Shown here in pieces: positions 1-11,415 of a stretch of DNA of 64,000 bases. The stretch comes from Cubamyces lactineus (Eukaryota; Basidiomycota; Agaricomycetes; Polyporales; Polyporaceae): the NCBI GenBank assembly GCA_022376465.1, contig JACDTU010000008.1, positions 1 through 64,000 of the forward strand, read 5' to 3'. The position numbers were made by a program, and so were the translations under genes. The stretch's first letter is position 1; every line of letters begins with the position of its first letter. Under the pieces are notes generated by a model. The model had not been told where the DNA came from. It worked only from the letters and a program-made list of their open reading frames with translations, and did no database searches.

Positions 1-15
1 GAGTCTGCTGCCTGC

Positions 16-1901
16 CTAAAAACCCGTCTCAAAATCTGTAGCCCTGAGTGCGTTAATAGAAATATTGTCCTCTTCGTCCTCTTCGTCCTCTTCGTCTGAG
101 ATCTCCTCAGACTCGTCCTCTAAGTCCTCGTCGTAACCTGTCGTACCTTCCGACTGACGGGTTTGCCGGGCTTCTTAGGTTTAGAAGGACAGTCTCTGGA
201 AATATGTCCCGGCTTCCTGCACCGGAAACATAGTCCCTTGTCTTGCAGCTCCTGTCTCTCCTTGACAGAGAGCTTGTTAATATCGAGCGAGTCGTCCTCG
301 ATATTAACCGTCTTGACATTCTTCCTAGTCTTCGAGGTTTTGGCCTTGCGTCCTCTGCGATTAGCCAAAATCTTCTCCGTAAGGTGATAGCTATGGTCGA
401 TCTCCTTAGTCCTAGTCATCCACTCTTCAATGGTCGTCGGCGGAGGGTACGACATGGATATCTTCTTAAGTAAATATTCTGGAAGCGCATTCCTGTACAG
501 GGCCAGTTGCGCTGCTGGGTCCAGAATTTTTCCCTTGAGAGCTAGATCCATGAACCTCGCATTGAACTCATCAACTGAAGAGTAGTCCTTGAGCTGTATT
601 GTCGTGAGATTAACCATAGAGTCGTCCACCTCGTCTACTGGGGCAAATGCGAGCAGGAAATTCCTTTTGAAGACCGGCCAAGAGTCAAATCCTCGATAGA
701 CTCCCGGTCTAATTTCCTCTTCAGCTCGCTGAATTGTGATGTCCTTCCAGTAGTTTATATTGTCCCCTTCCATGAAGGATAGGGCCGTTGCCACCTTCGT
801 GTAGTCATTAACGAAGTCGTGGGGCCGTGCCGTGAACAACAGGAACAGTTGATTGAGGAAGGACCTGGTTTTGTCTCGGTCTCCGTTGAAGACCTCAGGG
901 TCCTTGATCTTGCCTTTCCCTTGTCCTTGCGGCACATTTCCTGGCGCATTTCCTGGAGCTTCTTGCGGTTCCGGGTCTGGGTCTGGTCCTGGTGGTCCTC
1001 CTCCTGGGGAGTAGGGATCTGAAGGCTCAGGGTCAGGCCGACCTCCGGGCCTACCTGGTCCGCCTCCTCCTCCACCTCCAGAAGGATTGATAACTCCTCC
1101 AGAAATTGCCGTTGCCCGAGGGGCTGGTCCACTTGATAAAGACCCGTATCTTTCTCCTTCTGAGCCTTGCCCTTGCGGAGTGAACGCATATCTATGGGCT
1201 CCAGAAATGGACTCTCCTGTCGCTGTTCCCGACATGTACGATGGTACTGATTTTCGTACAAATTCTGGGGTTGCGCTGCGACCAGTATACTCCAATTCAG
1301 ATTTAGTCTCCTCGACCTCTGTCTGAATATGCTCTTCTCTCGGTTCAGGTGTGTCTACCTCGATCCGAGTGTCTTCTGTCTTCGATGCAGGTACTATGAC
1401 CTTAATCCGAACAGTTTCTTCGATTTTCGGTTCAGGTGCTTCGACCGTTGTCCGAAAAGTCTCGTCCTCCTTGTCCGAGTCCTCTACCTTAGACGGTTCG
1501 GTCTCCTTTCCTTTCTCCTTGAAGGATGGACCTGATTCCTTAGGTGATTCGGATTCTTGAGGTTTCGGGGTTCCTACTCTTGAAGTCGGAAACGATCCTG
1601 ACACAACTCTCGGACTATTAATCCGACCAGTAGCCTTTCCAGCAAGTAGTGGCTTCTTGACTAACGCGGGTTGTCGTCCGTGGGTGTTAGTAATATCCCG
1701 CTCTTGTGAAGAGTGTGTTAGGATTAAAGCCGATGCGTGCTTGACGTTTGGAACCTCCTTAGTGTTGTACCGAAGTGGACACCTTTCGTTGGTGCAAAAA
1801 TTCCACTTGTCTACGCTTTCTCGATAGTATACGTCCCGAGCTTTGTCGGAGTTGTAGAGATGATATAACCTTGAACAACTATATGGTTCAGCTGAACTCA
1901 T
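16..1901 (-). pseudogene. gag: Gag of element A' (frameshifted near its C terminus)
   Basis: Structural Gag polyprotein of the retrotransposon. The ATG at 1901 opens 593 codons that match the Gag of copy A. Order: a Glu/Pro/Thr-rich N-terminal third, a Gly/Pro-rich linker, a retrotransposon gag (capsid) domain containing 'FLNQLFLLFTARP', and a CCHC zinc knuckle (CFRCRKPGHISRDC). Compared with copy A one C is missing at about 133, so the acidic C-terminal tail is read out of frame and the ORF stops at 120. In the undisturbed frame the stop would be the TAG at 16-18, directly preceded by the slippery heptamer at 19-25. Against copy A there is also an in-frame 5-codon indel in the Pro/Gly linker. 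The 1-nt loss could be real decay or an assembly error. Confidence 0.85.
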
Positions 1902-2773
1902 ACACGTTGTGCTTGTCGTAGGAAAGCCTGATGTAGTTCCCTAGCTCGGAGGCAACTACGGAATTTCCTAAGATTTTCTTCGAGGTCTATATCTGCGTAG
2001 TTCTCCGGATTGATAACCTTTGCTCGCAGGTAGTCAATCTGGTTCTGAAGATATTCCGCAAAGTTCCGTACCCTCGTTGGAGGCGTAACAGCTTGTCTTG
2101 GAATAAATTCGAGTGTCTGGATGACCTGAGTTATATATCGATGCGCCCGTTCGAGAGTCGCGTGATATCTCCTCGTGAAGTCTTCCTGTCCTAGTACTTC
2201 CAAGTTATCTGCTATAACTCGAAGTGTATCGACCGCGTGCACCGGAAGCTGTGTTCTCCGATAGAATATCCCGTCCGTTGAGGATGCTTCTTCAACACTT
2301 GTTCCTGGAGTCGATCGATCCGAACTATCCGTTCCTGGACTCGCTCGGGTTGGAATGGGTACGCCTATTGCTACTCCTGATTCCGCCTGAATGGCCAGAG
2401 AATTCCTATATTCTCTCCACTCGTCTGTTCTCTGAAACGCGGGTTCTTGTTCCGATACTCGAGTGCTCCGACCCGACGATGTCGAACTGGTACTTTCTAC
2501 GTAAGGGATTGTCGAGCTAAAACCTCTTATCAAGGGGAATGGGGATCCTCCTGGCGATCTTGGGAGAGCAACTATATTCTCCGGGATCGCGAGTGGTGGT
2601 AAGCTCGGCAGTGTTTTGTTCCTTCCGCCTAGTACCCTGGGTGATTGTCGCAATGGGGGTTGTGTAGTTCCCTCCGTATTGACTATCGTCTCTCTGTACG
2701 TTACGAGCAAGAGAGAGTTCTGATGCGTTTCGTAGTCGTTGTCTTCCGACGTAGGCCTCTGCACTTTTAACAA
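1898..2773 (-). CDS. AUG-less ORF1 of element A' (Gag leader ORF)
   Basis: A stop-free frame of about 290 codons lies between the primer binding site and gag. It has no methionine codon at all; 2773 is a TTG and only marks a convenient boundary. The predicted product is Arg/Ser/Thr-rich at the N-terminal side and helical toward the C terminus, with many Leu, Arg and Tyr and motifs such as 'REYRNSLAIQAESG' and 'LEVLGQEDFTRRYHATLE'. The ORF ends in TGA overlapping the gag ATG (ATGA at 1901-1898). Copy A at 24787-25599 has the same ORF without indels. I recognise no domain. It is either a non-AUG-initiated leader protein or coding after a splice I cannot see. Confidence 0.6.
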   Translation of the reverse strand: MLKVQRPTSEDNDYETHQNSLLLVTYRETIVNTEGTTQPPLRQSPRVLGGRNKTLPSLPPLAIPENIVALPRSPGGSPFPLIRGFSSTIPYVESTSSTSSGRSTRVSEQEPAFQRTDEWREYRNSLAIQAESGVAIGVPIPTRASPGTDSSDRSTPGTSVEEASSTDGIFYRRTQLPVHAVDTLRVIADNLEVLGQEDFTRRYHATLERAHRYITQVIQTLEFIPRQAVTPPTRVRNFAEYLQNQIDYLRAKVINPENYADIDLEENLRKFRSCLRARELHQAFLRQAQRV

Positions 2774-2785
2774 GTGGAGGGTTAA

Positions 2786-2797
2786 AGCTTTCAGTCT
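2786..2797 (-). other. Self-primer binding site of element A'
   Basis: The 12 bases read AGACTGAAAGCT on the minus strand, 2 nt inside the LTR. They are exactly complementary to AGCTTTCAGTCT at 2977-2966 in the LTR, where the transcript is expected to start (about 32 nt after the TATA box). No tRNA match was seen. Confidence 0.75.
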
Positions 2798-2799
2798 AA

Positions 2800-3339
2800 T
2801 GTTACGCTTTCGAGCGTGACTCTTAAACTATCAAGCCTTAAGACGTCAATGAATAGAGAGCTTGTATCTATTCAGCTACTAGCCCTAGCTTGTCGAAGAT
2901 AAGCGCGTAGTAGTGTTTGCAGTTGAGAGCGAGTTAACGAGCAACCAAAGTCGTATTTCGCGAAGAGACTGAAAGCTGAGGGTCGCTCTATGGCGTCGCC
3001 TCTTATATACATGTATACCAGCCTGTAGACGGAACGTTCTAGCGTATACAAGGACTTTCTGGTGCATAGTAGTCAGCGCTAGTCGAACCTAGTAACACTG
3101 TGGCAGTGCTGCTGTGTACTGTGCAGAAGCGCTGTGCACTGCGCGGAAGCGACTGTGCACTGTGCAGAAGTAACTGTGCATGGAAAGTCCTAGATAATAC
3201 GAGACTGTTCCATAGAATCCGCCATATACAATCGTAGCTGGAGTCCCAGAGCCTACCATACTTGTATCGTACAGAGTAAGTACTAGAAACCGTTACCAGT
3301 TCGTCGAGACGTCGCAATACCTATTGTACATTCGTAACA
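2800..3339 (-). repeat. 5' LTR of element A'
   Basis: A 540-bp LTR that begins TGTTAC and ends GTAACA in its own orientation, homologous to 24157-24697 and 38402-38943. It contains a TATATAAG-type TATA box and the GCACAGTTACT-type tandem repeats. Confidence 0.93.
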
Positions 3340-4003
3340 TCCGGTGGTCGGGACTTGGACGGAGTTCGGGGTCGGAGTACGACCGGAGGTCGGACTAGCA
3401 CTGGGGTGAGGACTTTCGCGAAACTATTAGTAACGCACGGGTTCCGACTCGGTGTCCTCTATTTGCGGACTTCGGAGTACGGACTTGACGGGGCGAAGGT
3501 CGGACTTGGGGACAGGGTTGGGTTGAAGGGGTTGGTAGGAAGGGAACGAAGGTTGGTCGGACTAGAGGGTCGGGGTTGAGTGTCGGACTACGAGTTGAAC
3601 CAGTAATGGGTATAACGAGATTTCCGAACTGAGTAGCTACTACATTCCGGGGCAGTATTTATACTAAGTCAGAAACCCGATAGAAACAATAAGAGATGTA
3701 CGTGATAGGAAGGAGTAGAACGAAAGTACGAAGTAACTTGCCAAGGGTAAGATAACGTAGATAGCTCAGTAAGCAAAAGCCTCATGTAGGTAGCGCCATG
3801 AGGGGTTATCTGAGACATGTAAGTCATGGGGTCGGGGGGAAGTCCGAAGTACGGAGTACGAAGTGCGGAGTACGGAGAACGGAGTCGGGGGTACGGGGTA
3901 CGGAAGAGCGGAGTACGGAGGAACGGAGTACGTAACGCGGAGTAAGGAGCGGGGTACGGGGGTTCGGGGATCGGGCTTCGGGGTTACAGCACGGAGCGTA
4001 ACA
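3340..4003 (-). repeat. Family B LTR (copy B0), interrupted by A'
   Basis: This minus-strand copy begins TGTTACGCTCCGTG at 4003. It matches the family B LTR for 664 bp, then stops where A' is inserted; about 30 bp of its 3' end must lie beyond A'. It was inserted into the plus-strand LTR of B1. Whether it is a solo LTR or the end of a whole element cannot be seen. Confidence 0.88.
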
Positions 4004-4527
4004 GACCCCATGACTTACATGTCTCAGATAACCCCTCATGGCGCTACCTACATGAGGCTTTTGCTTACTGAGCTATCTACGTTATCTTACCCTTGGCAAG
4101 TTACTTCGTACTTTCGTTCTACTCCTTCCTATCACGTACATCTCTTATTGTTTCTATCGGGTTTCTGACTTAGTATAAATACTGCCCCGGAATGTAGTAG
4201 CTACTCAGTTCGGAAATCTCGTTATACCCATTACTGGTTCAACTCGTACTCCGACACTCAACCCCGACTCTCTAGTCCGACCAACCTTCGTTCCCTTGCT
4301 ACCTACCCCTTCGACCCAACCCTGTCCCCAAGTCCGACCTTTGCCCCGTCAAGTCCGTACTCCGTAGTCCGTAAATAGAGGACATCGAGTCGGAACCCGT
4401 GCGTTACTAATAGTTTCGCGAAAGTCCTCACTCCAGTGCTAGTCCGACCTCCGGTCGTACTCCGACCCCGAACTCCGTCCAAGTCCCGACCACCGGAGTT
4501 GTACCCCCGGACGGCACGGTCCTAACA
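4004..4527 (+). repeat. 5' LTR of element B1 (3' three-quarters only)
   Basis: This matches the last 524 of the 693 bp of the B2 LTR and ends CCTAACA. The first 169 bp are separated from it by the B0 insertion and lie outside the window. It contains the TATAAATA box and the self-primer sequence. It resembles the B2 LTR more than B1's own 3' LTR. Confidence 0.88.
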
Positions 4528-4558
4528 GTATTTCCGAACTCACCGGGTTTCACTCAAT

Positions 4559-6019
4559 ATGTCCACTCGAACCGTAGTCCGCACTCAGACGCAATCTCGC
4601 GCCCTAGAGCAAGAAGACCCCGCCGAGAACTGGAGTGGCTGGACAGCTCGCCGAGGCGACTCAGCGATGCAAGAAAAGCTACTCCGAGCCGCCGCGGGCA
4701 GTTCGCTCGAACGATCATTGAAGCGTCCTCCGATGGGGACGACGAAGGTGACCCGCCTCAGCCTCTGGTCATCTCTACCGCGACTGCCTCGCAGGTACCC
4801 GAGAGCCATCTCCGGGGAACCCGTTCTCCGAGGGTCAGCCTTCAGGTCCGAGCCGCGGGCCTCCGGGTCCGCCTAGTCCTCCAGGTCCGCCGGGCCCTCC
4901 AGGACCGCCAGGCCTCCGGACAACGACCCACAAGGGCCGGGAGACGACGACACTAGCTCAAGCTCGGACTCCTCCGACTCCGAAGACCGGGTTCAGTCGC
5001 AACTAGCGACCGCGATCTCTCTCATCGCGCGTACCCTCGAACGTACTACCGCTCCAACTCCGGCGGTTACCCAACCTCGAACAACGAGCGGCACAACGTC
5101 CGCGAGCCGGACCAGTTCGACGGGTCCGACCCCAACAAACTCCGGTCTTTCTTCACGCAGTTGGAACTTGTCTTCAAGGCCCGACCCCGAACTTCGACTC
5201 CGATGAGAAGAAGGTGACCTACGCCATCTCCTTCCTCAAGGGCACCGCGCTACAATGGTTCAAGCCCTACCTCCTCGAAGGCGACTCGGACAACCCCCCC
5301 ATCTTCCTTACATCCTACGACCACTTCCAGGAGGAACTCCGAGTGAACTTCGGTCCTTACGACGCCTCCGGAGCTGCGGAGCATGAGCTGATGAACCTCC
5401 GGATGGGCGACAACCAGCGGATAGCTAAGTACATCACCCAGTTCACCCGCCTCGCTACTCAAGTCCGCTGGGGTAATGCTCCGCTCCGGTACCGGTTCTA
5501 CGACGGACTTCCGAACCGTCTCAAGGACCGCATCTCCGAGGTCGGCAAGCCCGAGACCCTGGTGGCCCTCCGCGACCTCGCGCAGTCAATCGACAACCGC
5601 TACTGGGAGCGCAAGGCCGAGGTCTCGCGCAGTCCGGACCTTCGAAGTCCGGCAGCAAGTCGACCTCCGACTCCAAGTCCTCCAACTCCGGCAACAAGTC
5701 CGGAGGTAACAACTCCGGACAGGCCTCCTCGTCTACCCCGTCCAAGTCCGGCAATTCCGGTACTTCGTCGAAGTCCCTAAGACTCCGAAGACCCCGGCCA
5801 AGATGTACGCCGACAAGCTCGGTAAGGACGGAAAGCTCACCCCCGAGGAGCGTCAGCGCCGTTTCGCCAACAACTCTGCTCTTCTGCGGCGGAGCTGGTC
5901 ATACCGCGAGTGCTTGTCCGAAGAAGACCTCGTCCGCGACCAAGGGTCGCGCCGCTCAGGCCAACCCCGCTCCTGCTGCGCCTGCTCCGGCTGCAGCCCC
6001 GAAGGAGACAAAAAATTAG
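4559..6019 (+). pseudogene. gag: Gag of element B1 (multiple frameshifts)
   Basis: This matches the B2 Gag (16237-17706), from the same ATG to the same TAG, but is broken by several single-base deletions, for example near 4673, 5086, 5191, 5630 and 5875. Open pieces such as 5214-5780 carry the capsid domain (TYAISFLKGTALQWF). The zinc-knuckle region survives but is out of frame. The A-rich slippery sequence before the stop is intact. Almost all lesions are 1-nt losses, which is typical either of decay or of an unpolished long-read consensus. Confidence 0.88.
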
Positions 6020-9000
6020 TCCGCGGTCCTCCGAACTCCGTACCCCGTGAGGACCGCGTTGACTCCTCCGGTACGGAGATCCTCAGGCTCAACGCATCCG
6101 CTCTTTCCGACCCCCATGCACTCTTCCTCGACTTGTACTCCGATTCTATCCCAACTCCGTTCCGCGCCCTTATCGACTCCGGTTCCTCCCATTGTTTCAT
6201 CGACTCCGATTTCGCGACTACGTATCAACTCCCAACTACCGCCGTAACCCCGCTCCGTCTTCAGCTTTTGACGGTACTTCTAACCACCTGATTACTTCGT
6301 TTACCACCCTGCCCGTACATTTCCGTCTGGAGAAGTCCTCAATATAGATTTCTATGTTACTCCGCTGACAAGTCCGTGTCTGCCGTTCTGGGATACAGCT
6401 GGCTCTCCACCTACAATCCGTTGATTGACTGGAAGAAGCGCAGCATCCAATTCCGTTCCGCACCCCCGCCGCGTCCTGTTTCTGACACCATGGTACCCCC
6501 GCCAGCTCCGGCTGAGCATACTCCGTCTACTCCGTCTACTCCGGAATACCGACTTCTCCTTCTCCGACCTCCGTACCTCGGATCTCCTTGTGAACGCTGC
6601 TGCTTTCGCTCGAGCTTGCAAACTCCGGGGTCCGCGAGTTATACCCTGAATCTGTCTACCCCGGACTGGCTACTGCGCGAAGTTCGTCCATCTCCGACTC
6701 TCCCCCGGACCTCACCGGAGTTCCGGAGAGTACCACGAGTTTGCGGACGTCTTCAGCAAGACCAAGGCCGACGTCCTACCGGAGCATCGCCCCTACGACC
6801 TAAAGATCACCTGGAAGAAGGGGCTACTCCGCCACTCAGACCTATCTACTCCCTCTCAAAACTCGAGCTCGACACGCTTCGGGAGTACATCGACGAGAAC
6901 CTCCGATCGGGGTTCATACGTCCGTCCAACTCCCCCTGCGGAGCTCCCGTCCTCTTCGTCAAGAAGAAGGACAGATCTCTTCGCCTTTGCGTGGACTACC
7001 GGGGTTTGAAAAGATCACCCGGAAGGACCGCTACCCCTTCCTCTCGTCTCGGACTTGCTGGACGCACCTCGGAAGGCCCGGATCTATACCAAAATCGACC
7101 TCCGTCACGCCTACAACTTGTCCGCATAGCTCCCGGAGATGAGTGGAAACCGCGTTTCGGACCCGCTATGGGTCCTTCGAATGGTTAGTCATGCCGTTCG
7201 GACTTTCTAACGCGCCCGCTGCTTTCAGCGGTTCGTCAATGACATCTTCGCGGACATGCTCGATGTGTGCGTCATCGTCTACCTGGACGACATCCTCATC
7301 TACTCCGACAACCCCGAGCAACACCGCAAGCACGTCAAAGAGGTACTCCGGCGACTCCGCAAGCACCGGCTTTATGCCCGCGCTGACAAGTGCGAGTTCC
7401 ACACCGACTCCGTCGAGTACCTCGGTACATCCTCTCTCCCACCGGACTTACCATGGCGGAGTCGAAGGTTAAGCGATCTTGGATTGGCCCGAACCCCGGA
7501 AGGTCCGCGACATACAGTCGTTCCTGGGGTTCGCAACTTCTATCGACGGTTTATTCCAAACTACTCCGAGATCGTACTACCGCTGACCCGCTTAACCCGC
7601 AAGTCCGTGCCTTGGCACTTCTCCGAGGAATGTCGGAGTTCGTTAACGCTCTCAAGAAGGCGTTCACGACAGCTCCGGTACTACACCACTGGATGCCCGA
7701 CCGACCCCTCACCGTCGAGACCGACGCCTCGGACTACGCCATCGCCGGCATTCTCTCCCTTACCACTGAGTCCGGTGAACTCCACCCCATTGCTTTCCAC
7801 TCCCGCACCTTGACCGGCGCGGAGTTGAACTACGACACTCACGACAAGGAACTCCTCGCGATCTTCGAATGCTTCAAGACCTGGCGGCACTACCTCGAAG
7901 GTTCGGCAACTCCGATCGACGTTGTCACGGACCACAAGAACTTGGTATACTTCGCGACTACGAAGTTGCTAACCCGCCGCCAAGCCCGATGGTCGGAGTT
8001 CCTCTCGCAGTTCAACCTCGTAGTCCGGTTCCGACCAGGTAAGCTTGGAGCGAAGCCCGACGCACTGACACGCCGTTGGGACGTCTACCCAAAAGAGGGG
8101 GGCAGTGACTACTCCGTCGTCAACCCCACAACTACCGACCGGTTTTACCCAGGAGCAGCTCGCCGCGTCCCTCCGGGCTACTTACCTCCGACCCCCCGTA
8201 CTCCGAGCTTCCTTCATCCTCGACTCCGAACAACTCCTCTCGGACATCAAGTCCGCTCAAGCAACCCCGACTCCTGACCCCGAACTATCTGCCGCACTCA
8301 AGCTCGCCTCCGAAGGCAACTCCCGATGGTCCCGCGATGAAGACGGACTACTCCGACTTTCAGGCCGAGTCTATGTCCCGAACTCCGGCGACCTCCGCCT
8401 TCGCGTACTCCGAGCTTGTCACGACCACCCTACTGCCGGACACTGGGGCAGAACAAGACGCAAGCCCTGGTCCTGCGGGACTACGCCTGGCCCGGACTTC
8501 GACTCTTCGTCCGGGACTACTGTAAGTCCTGTACTACCTGTGCGCGAGCTAAAGTCCCCCGGCATCTCCCCTACGGTACTTTGAAGCAACTCCCGATCCC
8601 CGAGCGACCCTGGAACTCCATCTCCATGGACCTCATCGAGCAACTCCCGAACTCCACTGGCTACACCGCGATCTTGGTGGTAGTCGACAGGCTCACTAAG
8701 CAAGGTATATTCATCCCTACCCACGACACGCTTACAGCTTCGGAGTTAGCGGACTTGTTTGTACTCCATGTGTTCTCCAAGCACGGAGTTCCCTCGCACG
8801 TTACCTCCGACCGGGGCTCGGAGTTTGTCTCTCACTTCTTCCGCTCCCTCGGTAAGGCCCTCGACATGCGCCTTCACTTCACCTCCGGTTACCACCCGGA
8901 AGGCGACGGTCAAACCGAGCGGGTTAACCAGACCCTCGAGCAGTACCTCCGGATCTATTCGAACTACCAGCAGGACAACTGGTCCCAACTCCTCCCCTTG

Positions 9001-9711
9001 GCGGAGTTCGCGTATAACAACGCCCCGTCCGCAACTACCGGTATATCCCCGTTCTTCGCGAACAAGGGCTACAACCCCGCCATCTCCGTCTACCCCGAGC
9101 GGGACCTCACCTCCGCTCGAGCTCGCGACTACGCTGTCGACCTCGACGAACTTCACACCCGACTCCGACAGCAGATCTCCGAAGCCCAGGCCCGATACCA
9201 AGTACAGGCGGACAAGCACCGTCTAACCGCGCCGGACTTCAAGGTCGGAGATCAGGTCTATGTCCGAGCTCAGCACATCCGGACTACACGTCCCTCCAAA
9301 AAGTTGTCCGAGAAGTTCTTAGGTCCGTTCACTATCATCGCGCAGGTCGGAACTCACTCCTTCACCCTCCGACTACCGGACTCTATGCGCGCGGTACACC
9401 CCGTTCTCCATGTTTCGCAACTCGAGCCTGCAACTCCGAACACCATCCCCGGCCGTGTCCAAACTCCGCCACCTCCGATCCTGGTGGACGGAGAACCGGA
9501 GTACGAGATTTCGGAGATCCTCGACTCCAAGATCGACCGCCGGCGTCGGAGTTGTCAACTCCTGTACCTAGTCCGATGGGCAGGCTATGAAGGTACGGAC
9601 GAAGAAACTTCATGGATCTTAGCCACGGAGCTCGGACATGCCCAGGAGCTAGTCTCGGACTTCCACGCAGCTTACCCGGACAAGCCCGGACCTCTTGCTA
9701 AGTTATCTTGA
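6020..9711 (+). pseudogene. pol: Pol of element B1 (protease, RT, RNase H, integrase, chromodomain)
   Basis: The pol polyprotein matches B2 but is split by many 1-nt deletions between about 6270 and 8450. Recognisable pieces are the protease (FRALIDSGSSHCFID near 6165), RT with the YLDD box near 7280, and RNase H (DRPLTVETDASDYA near 7700). One long intact ORF (8416-9711, 431 aa) holds the integrase zinc-binding segment, the catalytic core, the C-terminal domain and the chromodomain (YLVRWAGYEGTDEETSW). The intact integrase end beside a heavily damaged RT is notable. The enzyme as a whole cannot be made from this copy. Confidence 0.9.
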
Positions 9712-9816
9712 GATTCACACGTGGAGTTCTCACCAACAGATTTCTTCTATACTACTCCGCACTCGGACTACAAATTGCTACCTACGATGTCCGAGGTCCG
9801 AAGTCCGTACTCCGCC

Positions 9817-11205
9817 CTACTCCGCCATGTCCATGTCCGCCGGGTCCTCCGGCCCCTTTCCCTCCTTCGCGCCCTCGCCCTGTTCCTCCTCCACCTCACC
9901 GGACTTGCCCCGCGCGGACTTGTCCAACCCCGACCCATTCTCCTCCTCCCAGTCCGACCCAGCAACTCCCGCCCGCTCCAGCGCATCCGCGACCGCGTCC
10001 TCCTTGTCCTGCGAGGTGATCTCGAGGATCTCCCGCAGCATAGTCCCGAACTCCGTTGCGAGCTCGGACTTGACCGCGTCGCGGATGGCCTCGCCGATGG
10101 CGGACTTCAGCTCCTTCCGCACGATCTTGGCGATGGCGTCGCCAAGACCCCGGACCTCCTCCCGCATCATCTCCTCCCGCTGCTCCTCCTCGTCGACCAG
10201 CAGGTCGATGACCCGCCCCGCGGTGCGCCGATTGCGCTGCACCGCGACGAGCAGGTGCTCGAGCAACTCCCGGTCGGAGAGTCGCTCCGGGTCGTCGGAC
10301 CACCGGAGGTCGGACTTCCCAACCTCCGGAAGTCCGGAGCTCGCAGACATCCGGGGGCCCGTCGACGAGCCCGCAAGGCTCGGGCCTCGGGCTACGACCG
10401 TGCGTGCTGGTGGGTTAATCCCGGGCGGTGCTACGAACGTCCATCGGACCTCACCTGGCTGCAGTGGCTTCTCCGCCGTCTTCTCCTTCTCCTTCTCCTT
10501 CCCCTTGCCCTTGTCCGCCCGCACCTTCTCCGAACTCCGTACTCCGGTGGGCGCGGGGGTCTCGAACCCGTCGTCGTCAACGACGACGGCGGCGGACTTG
10601 ACCTTCTTGCGCTGCGGGCTTGGGGCCTCCTCCTTGCGCGCGATTCGGGCTTGGATGCCCGCGGGAAGTCCGCGAGCCCCGACGCACGCGCGCGATCGGG
10701 CCTTCTGGCACTGGACGCAGCTCGACGTCCTCTTCCCTGCGCGGAACCGGCACGCGATCTGTTTCGCCGCGCACTGGTCGCACTTCGTCCTGTGGAACTC
10801 CGTTAGCCTGAACCCCGTACTCCGTACCCCGACCGGACTTACCGCGGGACCAACAACTCCGCATCGTCCTCCTCCTCCTCCGACTCCGGCTCGTCGTCCT
10901 CCGCGGGACGCTTGCTTCCCCGCGCGGAAGTCCCGGCCTTCGCGAGGGCAGCCTGGCGAATCAACGCCGCCGCTTTTTGCGCGGCCTCGTACTCCGCGCG
11001 CTCCTTCTCCTCCCGCGCTTGCTCCTCCCGCGCTCGCTCTTCCTCCGCCCTTCGCGCCCTGTATACCACCGTTAGTCCGAACTCCGAACTCCGACAACCC
11101 CGGTACTTACGCCTCAGCTGCTGCGGCCTCCTCTGCCGCCGCCTTCATCCGGAGTTGCGCAAGGTGCGCCTCCAGAGCCTGGATGTTGTCGAGAGTTGAA
11201 GACAT
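9817..11205 (-). CDS. Antisense accessory gene of B1, Zn2Cys6-like motif (3 exons)
   Basis: This gene runs opposite to pol, between the pol stop and the 3' LTR. Exons on the minus strand are 11205-11111, 11058-10843 and 10789-9817. The introns (52 and 53 bp) have GTAAGT donors and CAG acceptors, and the joined frame is 428 codons including the TAG stop. The protein (427 aa) has a short N-terminal helix (MSSTLDNIQALEAHLAQLRM), a Glu/Arg/Ala coiled-coil-like block, an acidic patch, then CX2CX6CX10CX2CX7C (CDQCAAKQIAC...CVQCQKARSRAC), a Lys/Glu linker and a helical, strongly charged C-terminal half. The cysteine spacing resembles fungal Zn2Cys6 DNA-binding clusters. A TATATAAG box lies 66 nt before the ATG. 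It remains open although B1 pol is broken. The family is not one I recognise; nuclear DNA binding is inference. Confidence 0.8.
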
Positions 11206-11270
11206 GCTGGTGGTGGTGGTGGTGGTGGGAGACAGGGAGCGAGGAAGAACTGGCTAAGTCTCACCCCCGT

Positions 11271-11278
11271 CTTATATA
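11271..11278 (-). promoter_or_regulatory. TATA box of the B1 antisense gene
   Basis: TATATAAG on the minus strand, 66 nt upstream of the antisense ATG at 11205 and outside the LTR, so the gene has its own promoter-like signal. The same box is at 22991-22998 in B2. Confidence 0.6.
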
Positions 11279-11415
11279 CGCCTCTCTTCATCGATTCTGA
11301 CCCTGCCCCGATTCTTGATCTCCGTTCCCTGGACTTATCGGATTACCTTTTTTGGACAGACTTCCATTCCCCTTCACTATAGGCCCTCAAGGGTTCGGGC
11401 CTAGGGGGGAGGCAC

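Larger units (their letters stand above)
1..3339 (-). mobile_element. Ty3/Gypsy element A', 5' part (runs off window)
   Basis: This is the 5' part of a second copy of element A, on the minus strand. It contains the 5' LTR, self-primer site, AUG-less ORF1, gag and the gag-pol junction, all closely matching 24157-27490. Its pol lies beyond base 1. It sits inside a family B LTR: bases 3340 onward continue that LTR, about 30 bp from its 3' end. Only one flank is visible, so its target duplication cannot be checked. Confidence 0.93.

Noticed and set aside
3766..4011. Minus-strand 71-81 codon frames in the B0 LTR
   Set aside because: They are made of the LTR's own ACTCCG-type repeats and recur in every B LTR without a start context.
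9721..10806. 361-codon plus-strand frame after B1 pol, read as an extra sense ORF
   Set aside because: The opposite strand has an exact three-exon gene with TATA box and matching phases in both copies; the plus frame is not conserved in B2.
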